From contig CALKMQ010000230.1 of NCBI GenBank assembly GCA_938092125.1, positions 1 to 5,150 on the forward strand: 5,150 nucleotides of DNA. Direction: 5' to 3'. The notes under the pieces are model-generated. The model did no database searches, was not told the DNA's origin, and saw only the letters and a program-made list of their open reading frames with translations. Made by a program: the position numbers and the translations under genes. Shown here piece after piece: positions 1-5,150 of the stretch. Every line of letters starts with the position of its first letter. Within the stretch, counting starts at the first letter, position 1. Source of the stretch: an uncultured bacterium (GTDB lineage Bacteria; Fidelibacterota; Marinisomatia; Marinisomatales; UBA1611).

Positions 1-242
1 TAGGGTTTAATGATTTTGCCATATGTATGGCAAAAACACAAAAGTCTTTTTCAGATAATGAACAATTGATAGGAAGACCTGAAGGTTTTACGGTTACTGT
101 TCGAGAAATTGAAATCGCTGCTGGTGCCCAATTTATTATTCCAATTTTAGGGAAAATGATGCGCATGCCTGGTTTGCCTCCAGTTCCAGCGTCAGAAGGT
201 ATGACGATAAACAAAAATGGTGTAATATCTGGATTGTCTTAA
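1..242 (+). CDS. fhs: Formate--tetrahydrofolate ligase, C-terminal fragment (5' end outside window)
   Basis: This is the C-terminal end of formate--tetrahydrofolate ligase (10-formyl-THF synthetase), a cytoplasmic enzyme that joins formate to tetrahydrofolate using ATP and feeds one-carbon units to purine synthesis and related pathways. The frame is open from position 3 to a TAA at 240-242, giving 79 visible residues of a family usually about 555 long, so roughly 475 are missing off the left edge. The ATG at 27 is an internal methionine, because family-like sequence (GFNDFAIC) continues upstream of it in the same frame. Recognisable family blocks are CMAKTQ (visible residues 8-13), followed by a serine/aspartate-rich SFSD, then TVRE (32-35), AGAQF (40-44) and MPGLPPVPA (55-63), ending in the typical short I-x-GL tail. 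The gene converges on mdh, with 73 bp between the stop codons and a shared terminator in the gap. Identification rests on recalled family motifs, and the match is strong for so short a piece. Confidence 0.93.
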   Translation, partial: GFNDFAICMAKTQKSFSDNEQLIGRPEGFTVTVREIEIAAGAQFIIPILGKMMRMPGLPPVPASEGMTINKNGVISGLS

Positions 243-268
243 GATTAAAAGTCTATTTATTAGGAATA

Positions 269-297
269 AAAAAACCAGCCCAAAAGGCTGGTTTTTT
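269..297. terminator. Bidirectional intrinsic terminator between convergent fhs and mdh
   Basis: A perfect inverted repeat has six GC-rich pairs (CCAGCC at 275-280, GGCTGG at 286-291) around a 5-base loop at 281-285. An A6 tract (269-274) faces a T6 tract (292-297), which can extend the stem to 12 pairs. Read on the plus strand it ends in a U-run and terminates fhs. Read on the minus strand the A tract becomes the U-run and terminates mdh. It lies 26 bp past the fhs stop codon and 18 bp past the mdh stop codon, as expected for a terminator shared by converging genes. Confidence 0.93.
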
Positions 298-315
298 ATT
301 TAAGAGTATGGGTGT

Positions 316-1242
316 TTATAATGCTAATAATCCATTGGTTTTAGTAACACCTTCTGCAGATTCTTTTAAATGTGCTTTTTCAGCATCACTTAATTTGATA
401 TCAACAATTTTTTCAATTCCATTTTTTCCTAATACAACAGGAACTCCAATACATAAATCATGTAAACCATATTCTCCATCTAATAGTGTAGAACATGGAA
501 ATATTTTTCGTTGATCACAAGCAATTGCTTGAACCAATCCACTAACAGCAGCGCCAGGTGCATACCAAGCAGAAGTTCCTAGTAAGCCTGTTAGCGTAGC
601 GCCTCCAACTTTGGTGTCCTGAAGTACTTGCTCTAATCGTTCCTCTGAAATAAATTCTGAAACTGGTACAGAATTACGCGTGGCTAATCTCGTTAATGGC
701 ACCATTCCTTTATCAGAATGCCCCCCAATAACCATTCCGTCAACATCAGAGATTGGAGCTTCTAAAGCCTCTGCTAGTCTGTATTTAAATCGCGCAGAAT
801 CGAGTGCTCCACCCATTCCAATAATTCTATTTTTTGGAATTCCAGTGGTTTTGTGTACTAAGTACGTCATGGTATCCATTGGGTTAGAGACTACAATGAT
901 AATTGTGTTTTCAGAATGCTTGATTAAGTTAGAAGAAACTGTTTTTACAATACCAGCATTGATGCCAATTAATTCCTCTCTTGTCATTCCTGGTTTTCTT
1001 GGAATACCTGATGTAATTACACAAATATCTGAATTAGCAGTTTTTGAATAATCGTTGGTTGTTCCTGTTATTTTTGTATCAAAACTATTTAAAGAAGCGG
1101 TTTGCATCAAGTCCATTGCTTTTCCCTCAGCATAGCCTTCTTTAATATCTAATAATACAACTTCAGAAGCAAAGTCTTTAATGGCAATATATTCTGCACA
1201 GCTAGCTCCAACAGCACCTGCTCCTACAACTGTAATTTTCAT
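316..1242 (-). CDS. mdh: Malate dehydrogenase (NAD-dependent, LDH-like type)
   Basis: This cytoplasmic enzyme interconverts malate and oxaloacetate with NAD in the TCA cycle. The 308 residues match the usual length of LDH-like (MDH3-type) malate dehydrogenases. The N-terminal Rossmann fold carries GAGAVG (residues 7-12), and D32 at the end of the second strand is the expected NAD-selecting acid. The catalytic set is complete: R82 and R88 in the mobile loop (GIPRKPGMTREE), N120 in VSNPMD, D148 and R151 in LDSARF, and H175 in GGHSDKG. An arginine at position 82, where lactate dehydrogenases have glutamine, supports malate specificity. The start is an ATG at 1240-1242, preceded by A-rich AAAAGAAC and no clear Shine-Dalgarno site; the GxGxxG motif begins seven residues in, as usual for the family. 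The gene lies 66 bp downstream of gyrB on the same strand. That gap is AT-rich with no terminator and no exact TAnnTTTG element, so read-through from gyrB is likely. Confidence 0.97.
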   Translation of the reverse strand: MKITVVGAGAVGASCAEYIAIKDFASEVVLLDIKEGYAEGKAMDLMQTASLNSFDTKITGTTNDYSKTANSDICVITSGIPRKPGMTREELIGINAGIVKTVSSNLIKHSENTIIIVVSNPMDTMTYLVHKTTGIPKNRIIGMGGALDSARFKYRLAEALEAPISDVDGMVIGGHSDKGMVPLTRLATRNSVPVSEFISEERLEQVLQDTKVGGATLTGLLGTSAWYAPGAAVSGLVQAIACDQRKIFPCSTLLDGEYGLHDLCIGVPVVLGKNGIEKIVDIKLSDAEKAHLKESAEGVTKTNGLLAL

Positions 1243-1308
1243 GTTCTTTTGTTTTATAATTTAAAAAAATATTTATAATCGAATTTTTATGTGTTCTCGT
1301 TTGAGAGT

Positions 1309-3246
1309 TTATGCATCTATATTTGCATACTTCGCATTTCTCTCTATAAAGTCTCTTCTTGGCGGAACTTCGTCACCCATTAGCATCGAGAATACTCTGT
1401 CAGCTTCGGATAAACTGTCAATAGTTACTTGTCGTAAGGTTCTAAACTCTGGATTCATGGTAGTATCCCATAATTGTTCAGCATTCATTTCTCCAAGACC
1501 TTTGTAGCGCTGAATGTTAACAGACCCTCCCATTTTTGTAGCTATTAAATCTCGTTGATTGTCATCCCATGCATATTCCCTTTTTTGACCTTTTTTCACA
1601 AGGTATAAAGGAGGAGTAGCGATGTATATGTACCCTTGCTCTACCATTTCTCTCATATATCTAAAGAAGAAAGTTAGTATTAAGGTTGCAATGTGAGACC
1701 CATCTACATCGGCATCACACATAATCACAACTTTATGATATCTCAATTTTGATAAGTTTAAAGCTCGAGGATCTTCTTCTGTACCAATACTTACCCCAAG
1801 AGCAGTAAACATATTTTTTATTTCTTCATTTTCAAAAACTTTGTGTTGCATTGCTTTTTCAACATTTAAGATTTTTCCTCTTAATGGTAAAATTGCTTGA
1901 AAGTTTCTATCACGTCCTTGTTTAGCTGTACCCCCTGCAGAATCTCCCTCAACTAAAAATATTTCACATTGAGCAGGGTCTGTTTCGGAGCAATCAGATA
2001 ATTTTCCAGGCAGTCCTCCAATACTCATTACTGTCTTACGTTGAACCATTTCACGAGCTTTTCTTGCAGCATGTCTCGCAGTAGCTGCTAGAATAACTTT
2101 TTGAACAATTGTTTTTGCATCATTTGGGTTTTCTTCAAGATAATCTGTAAGCATTTCAGAAACCGCTTGAGAAACCGCTGAAGTTACTTCTCTATTTCCA
2201 AGCTTTGTTTTTGTTTGCCCTTCAAATTGAGGTTCAGAAACTTTAACAGAGACAATGGCAGTTAGGCCTTCTCTAAAGTCATCTCCAGAAATTTCAAACT
2301 TCACATTCTTTAGTAGACCTGAATTATCTGCATATTTTTTTAAAGTACCTGTTAATCCTCTTCTAAAACCAGATAGGTGTGTTCCTCCTTCATGGGTGTT
2401 TATGTTGTTTACATAAGAATGAAGGTTTTCAGCATATGAGGTATTGTACACCATAGCAACTTCAACAGGAATTCCGTTTTTTTCACCTTCCATGGAAATA
2501 ATACTGGAGGTTAGTTGTTCTCGAGTACTGTCTAGGTATTTAATAAATTCAGGCAGACCTTCATCACTGAAAAAAGTTTCATTAATAAAATTACCTTCAT
2601 CGTCTTTTCTTCTATGATCAGTTAACGTAATTGTAATTCCTTTATTTAAATAAGAAAGTTCACGAAGACGTGTTGCTAAAGTTTCATAATTGTATTCAAT
2701 AGTTTGTGTAAAAATTGAAGTGTCAGGTAAAAAGGTAACAATTGTTCCAGTGAAATCTGTTTCACCAATGGTTTTTACAGGGTATAAACTTTTTCCTTTA
2801 GAGTATTCTTGTTGCCAAACTTTACCTTCTTTATGAACTGTTGCTGTTAAATGCTCAGACAATGCATTTACACAAGAAACTCCAACCCCGTGAAGCCCTC
2901 CAGATACTTTATAAGAATCTTTATCAAATTTACCCCCCGCTCCAATCTTTGTCATTACAACTTGAAGTGCAGAAACCCCTTCTTTTTTGTGAATTCCTAC
3001 CGGTATTCCACGACCATTATCTTTGGTGGTAATTGAATTATCTTCATTTATAACTACATCGATGGTGTCACAGTAACCACCCATAGCTTCATCAATTGAA
3101 TTGTCTACTACCTCGTATACTAAATGATGAAGCCCTCTCACTCCAACATCTCCAATATACATGGAAGGACGCATTCTTACATGCTCCATGCCTTCTAATG
3201 CCTGAATGCTGGAAGCATCATAATTTTTTTTGTTTTCTTCGCTCAT
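1309..3246 (-). CDS. gyrB: DNA gyrase subunit B (ATPase and TOPRIM subunit)
   Basis: GyrB is the ATPase subunit of DNA gyrase. With GyrA it forms the A2B2 enzyme that introduces negative supercoils. The GHKL ATPase domain shows E45 (catalytic base) and N49 (Mg binding) in YEVVDNSIDEA, D76 in DNGRGIP and GGLHGVG (117-123). The transducer domain carries QTKTKL with K346, the ATP-contacting lysine. The TOPRIM domain shows EGDSAGG (433-439, at 1930-1950), PLRGKILNVEKA (454-465) and DADVDG (511-516, at 1699-1716), followed by QRYKGLGEMN (579-588). PLRGKILNVEKA and the ending RRDFIERNAKYANIDA favour GyrB over the paralogue ParE. At 645 residues it lacks the roughly 160-residue insertion of the 804-residue E. 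coli protein, as is normal outside proteobacteria. The ATG at 3244-3246 has only A/T-rich sequence upstream, common in Bacteroidota. The residue aligned with E. coli R136, a coumarin contact, is K139. All catalytic residues are present and the frame is intact. Confidence 0.98.
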   Translation of the reverse strand: MSEENKKNYDASSIQALEGMEHVRMRPSMYIGDVGVRGLHHLVYEVVDNSIDEAMGGYCDTIDVVINEDNSITTKDNGRGIPVGIHKKEGVSALQVVMTKIGAGGKFDKDSYKVSGGLHGVGVSCVNALSEHLTATVHKEGKVWQQEYSKGKSLYPVKTIGETDFTGTIVTFLPDTSIFTQTIEYNYETLATRLRELSYLNKGITITLTDHRRKDDEGNFINETFFSDEGLPEFIKYLDSTREQLTSSIISMEGEKNGIPVEVAMVYNTSYAENLHSYVNNINTHEGGTHLSGFRRGLTGTLKKYADNSGLLKNVKFEISGDDFREGLTAIVSVKVSEPQFEGQTKTKLGNREVTSAVSQAVSEMLTDYLEENPNDAKTIVQKVILAATARHAARKAREMVQRKTVMSIGGLPGKLSDCSETDPAQCEIFLVEGDSAGGTAKQGRDRNFQAILPLRGKILNVEKAMQHKVFENEEIKNMFTALGVSIGTEEDPRALNLSKLRYHKVVIMCDADVDGSHIATLILTFFFRYMREMVEQGYIYIATPPLYLVKKGQKREYAWDDNQRDLIATKMGGSVNIQRYKGLGEMNAEQLWDTTMNPEFRTLRQVTIDSLSEADRVFSMLMGDEVPPRRDFIERNAKYANIDA

Positions 3247-3303
3247 AATTTAAATATTTTAAACCCTAGGAATCATCATGAAAAAAAGATAAAATCCTAT
3301 TTT

Positions 3304-3311
3304 CAAATTTA
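3304..3311 (-). promoter_or_regulatory. Candidate gyrB -7 promoter element (TAnnTTTG type)
   Basis: On the minus strand this reads TAAATTTG, an exact match to the Bacteroidota housekeeping -7 consensus TAnnTTTG. It lies 57 bp upstream of the gyrB ATG, which would give a 5' leader of about 50 nt. No TTG sits at the usual spacing upstream. The closest is a weak TTTAGG at 3334-3339 (minus strand), 22-24 bp away, so the -33 half is poor. An exact match can arise by chance in such AT-rich sequence. The position relative to gyrB is the main support. Confidence 0.45.
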
Positions 3312-3340
3312 CAAAAAAACAGAACGTTGAGTACCTAAAT

Positions 3341-3390
3341 CCATTATTATCACTCAGTTTTATCAACATTTGTTAATTACTAAATAATGG
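3341..3390. repeat. Spaced 8-bp inverted repeat upstream of the gyrB promoter
   Basis: CCATTATT at 3341-3348 is mirrored by AATAATGG at 3383-3390, with 34 bp between the arms. The arms are perfect and do not extend further. On the minus strand the repeat sits about 30 to 80 bp upstream of the candidate -7 element, where an upstream regulator could bind. The long spacer makes a stable hairpin unlikely. No known operator matches that I recognise, and chance is possible in this base composition. Confidence 0.35.
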
Positions 3391-3423
3391 CTTAAATCGG
3401 TTATAAACCACCTTAAAACACAA

Positions 3424-3456
3424 TTTTTAAAAAGAAGGAAAGCAACTTTTTAAAAA
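3424..3456. repeat. 11-bp perfect inverted repeat (AT-rich hairpin) between asnB and gyrB
   Basis: TTTTTAAAAAG at 3424-3434 is mirrored exactly by CTTTTTAAAAA at 3446-3456 around an 11-base purine-rich loop (3435-3445). Only one pair is G-C, so the RNA stem would be weak. It is followed on the plus strand by more A residues up to 3460. It lies about 160 bp past the asnB stop codon and 178 bp before the gyrB start codon. It could be a poor terminator or 3' end for the asnB transcript, or a DNA-level dyad. Each arm also contains its own TTTTTAAAAA palindrome. Confidence 0.5.
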
Positions 3457-3616
3457 AAAATAAATTAACGGCTTAAAACAGAAAATATGAATCCATTTTT
3501 TAGATTAGACTTTAATTTCTTGAGGTATTTCCTTCTAGGGTTTTCTAAGTTAGATCAGTAAAACTATATCAACAAAAATTGAAAATGATTTAATGAATTT
3601 TTTCTATTAATTATCC

Positions 3617-5150
3617 TTAATAAGCATCTTCATGAACGGTTTTAATAGCTCTTCCACTTGGTTCGTTCATGTTTTGGAAGCTCTTGTCCCAAGCTAAAGC
3701 AGTTGGAGTACTGCAAGCAATTGAAGGAACAGATGGAACTGTTAAAGCAGCCGTTTCAGATGGAAAATGTTCTTCAAAAATAGTTCGGTAGTAAAACTCT
3801 TCTTTTGTTCTTGGGGTTTGAATCGGAAAACGGTGTTTTGCTTGTAACATTTGTTCGTCAGACACAGAGGTCTCTACTAATTTCTTCAGGGTATCTATCC
3901 AGCTATAGCCAACTCCATCTGAAAATTGTTCTTTTTGTCTCCAGGCTACAGATTCTGGTAGATATTCTTCAAAAGCTTTTCGTAAAACCCATTTTTCCAT
4001 GCGCTCTCCATTAATCATTTTATCTTGTGGATTAATTCTCATGGCAACATCCATAAATTCTTTATCCAGAAATGGTACACGCCCCTCAATGCCCCAAGCA
4101 GCCAAACTTTTGTTGGCACGAAGACAATCATATTGATATAACTTATCAAGTTTTCGAACGGTTTCTTTGTGTAATTCTTCAGCATTTGGAGCTTTGTGAA
4201 AATATAAATATCCTCCAAAAATTTCATCTGCTCCTTCACCAGATAACACCATTTTTATTCCCATAGATTTAATTACTCTTGCTAATAAATACATTGGAGT
4301 GGAAGCTCTAACTGTAGTAATGTCATAAGTTTCTAAATGATAAATAACATCACGAATTGCATCAAGACCTTCCTGAATGGTAAAAGTTACTTCATGATGA
4401 ATAGTACCAATATGATCTGATACTATTTGAGCAGCAGCTAGATCTGGTGATCCTTCTAACCCAATAGAAAAAGAATGAAGTTGTGGCCACCAGGCTTCCT
4501 GTGTATCTCCAGATTCAATTCTTTTTTGAGCATATTTTTTAGCTATAGCAGAGGTTATGGATGAGTCTAAACCTCCAGAAAGTAAAACACCGTAAGGAAC
4601 ATCAGACATAAGTTGTCTGTGAACTGCAGCTTCTAGAGCATTTTTCAATTTGTCTATTGATGTTTGGTTTTCTTTTACAGCCTCAAAATCCATCCAATCT
4701 CTTTGGTACCACTTTGTAAGTTTTCCATCTTTACTTGACATAAAATGGCCTGGAGGAAATACCTCTATTTTGTTACAGACACCCTCTAAGGCTTTTAACT
4801 CTGATGCTACATAAAAGGTTCCGTTTTTATCCCATCCAATGTATAATGGAATTATACCCATATGATCTCTTGCAACCAAATATTCATCTTTTGCTGAGTC
4901 ATAAATAGCAAATCCAAAAATACCGTTTAAATCGTCCAGAAAAGCACTTCCCTTTTCTTGGTATAATGCCAAAATCACCTCACAATCTGATTGTGTTTGA
5001 AATGTATATGAAGTTTTAAATTTCTCTCTTAATTCTTGATGATTGTATATTTCACCATTAGCTGCTAGAACAAGACTTTTATCTAAACTAAATAGGGGTT
5101 GTTTTCCGGAAGCTGGATCTACAATGGCTAATCTTTCATGAGCTAAAATA
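3617..5150 (-). CDS. asnB: Asparagine synthase B (glutamine-hydrolysing), N-terminus outside window
   Basis: AsnB makes asparagine from aspartate, using ATP to form aspartyl-AMP and ammonia released from glutamine. The frame is open from the TAA at 3617-3619 through the right edge, giving 510 visible residues. The GTG at 4976-4978 is an internal valine, since conserved sequence continues upstream. Against the 554-residue E. coli enzyme about 44 residues are missing, including the expected catalytic N-terminal cysteine. The glutaminase domain shows the glutamine-binding residues in LAHERL (visible 2-7), NGEIYN (31-36) and SDCE (54-57). The synthetase domain shows the ATP pyrophosphatase loop SGGLDSS (191-197, at 4559-4579), SGEGADE (303-309, with the key glutamate), GRVPFLDKEF and RQKEQFSDGVGYSW with its lysine at visible 406. 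The ending PSGRAIKTVHEDAY resembles the E. coli tail. Similarity to enterobacterial AsnB is high throughout. It lies upstream of gyrB on the same strand, but the 370-bp gap argues for separate control of gyrB. Its own promoter is outside the window. Confidence 0.98.
   Translation of the reverse strand, partial: ILAHERLAIVDPASGKQPLFSLDKSLVLAANGEIYNHQELREKFKTSYTFQTQSDCEVILALYQEKGSAFLDDLNGIFGFAIYDSAKDEYLVARDHMGIIPLYIGWDKNGTFYVASELKALEGVCNKIEVFPPGHFMSSKDGKLTKWYQRDWMDFEAVKENQTSIDKLKNALEAAVHRQLMSDVPYGVLLSGGLDSSITSAIAKKYAQKRIESGDTQEAWWPQLHSFSIGLEGSPDLAAAQIVSDHIGTIHHEVTFTIQEGLDAIRDVIYHLETYDITTVRASTPMYLLARVIKSMGIKMVLSGEGADEIFGGYLYFHKAPNAEELHKETVRKLDKLYQYDCLRANKSLAAWGIEGRVPFLDKEFMDVAMRINPQDKMINGERMEKWVLRKAFEEYLPESVAWRQKEQFSDGVGYSWIDTLKKLVETSVSDEQMLQAKHRFPIQTPRTKEEFYYRTIFEEHFPSETAALTVPSVPSIACSTPTALAWDKSFQNMNEPSGRAIKTVHEDAY

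Larger units (their letters stand above)
3247..3616. other. asnB-gyrB intergenic region (370 bp), non-coding
   Basis: This stretch between the asnB stop codon and the gyrB start codon is very AT-rich, with many A and T runs. It holds the likely gyrB promoter element (3304-3311, minus strand) and two inverted repeats (3341-3390 and 3424-3456). No GC-rich hairpin with a U-run follows asnB. The only dyad just after its stop codon is a 7-bp A/T-only pair (3574-3580 and 3596-3602), too weak to call a terminator. Short open frames exist (36 codons on minus at 3259-3369, 24 codons on plus at 3487-3561), but neither looks like a real gene. I see no tRNA, riboswitch or mobile-element remnant. Confidence 0.7.

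Noticed and set aside
680..1051. A 123-codon plus-strand open frame opposite mdh.
   Set aside because: It is the antisense of a well-conserved gene with intact catalytic motifs. The translation has no family features and reflects mdh codon composition.
3259..3369. A 36-codon open frame on the minus strand between asnB and gyrB, starting at an ATG whose complement is 3367-3369.
   Set aside because: It is Phe/Leu/Ile-rich in a way AT-rich non-coding DNA produces, has no recognisable motif or ribosome binding site, ends 12 bp before gyrB, and overlaps the candidate gyrB promoter element.
3260..3543. Short matching words AAACCCTAG (about 3260-3268) and CTAGGGTTT (about 3534-3543), plus TAGGGTTT at the first bases of the window, considered as a repeat family.
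   Set aside because: The matches are only 8-9 bp with no extension, and the first-base copy is inside fhs coding sequence. Coincidence is the simplest explanation.
3487..3561. A 24-codon open frame on the plus strand in the same intergenic region.
   Set aside because: It is very short and phenylalanine-rich, with no promoter, ribosome binding site or similarity that I recognise. Such frames are expected by chance.
3574..3602. A 7-bp inverted repeat (AAAAATT and AATTTTT) just downstream of asnB, considered as its terminator.
   Set aside because: The stem is A/T only with a 15-base loop, so it would be too unstable for intrinsic termination.
1..5150. Search for a previously undescribed system: defence genes, retrons, CRISPR arrays, tandem repeats, insertion sequences and tRNA-associated integration sites.
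   Set aside because: The window is almost fully occupied by four well-known housekeeping genes with intact motifs. The only sizeable non-coding stretch shows no array, no structured RNA that I recognise and no mobile-element ends.

Overview
This window is an ordinary housekeeping stretch of an AT-rich chromosome, most likely from a member of Bacteroidota, probably Flavobacteriaceae. I infer this from four things: low-GC codon use; start sites preceded by A-rich sequence instead of Shine-Dalgarno motifs; a TAnnTTTG-type -7 promoter element upstream of gyrB; and the short (645-residue) GyrB together with an LDH-like malate dehydrogenase. The genus cannot be fixed from the sequence alone.

Layout from left to right. 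Positions 1-242 (+) hold the last 79 residues of formate--tetrahydrofolate ligase (fhs), cut by the left edge. Positions 269-297 form a strong symmetric hairpin with A and T tracts that can terminate transcription from both sides. Next come three genes on the minus strand, whose direction of transcription is right to left: asnB (3617 to beyond 5150, N-terminus cut by the right edge), gyrB (1309-3246) and mdh (316-1242). gyrB and mdh are 66 bp apart with no visible terminator, so mdh is probably at least partly co-transcribed with gyrB. asnB and gyrB are separated by 370 bp of very AT-rich DNA. That gap carries the likely gyrB promoter and two inverted repeats, and no convincing gene.

The four products serve different core processes: one-carbon metabolism (Fhs), the TCA cycle and redox balance (Mdh), DNA supercoiling (GyrB) and asparagine synthesis (AsnB). 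Nothing suggests that they form a dedicated system, and I see no mobile element, CRISPR array, RNA gene, toxin-antitoxin pair or defence gene. All four reading frames look intact within the window. The parts most worth a second look are the asnB-gyrB intergenic region and a lysine in GyrB at the position of the coumarin-contact arginine.
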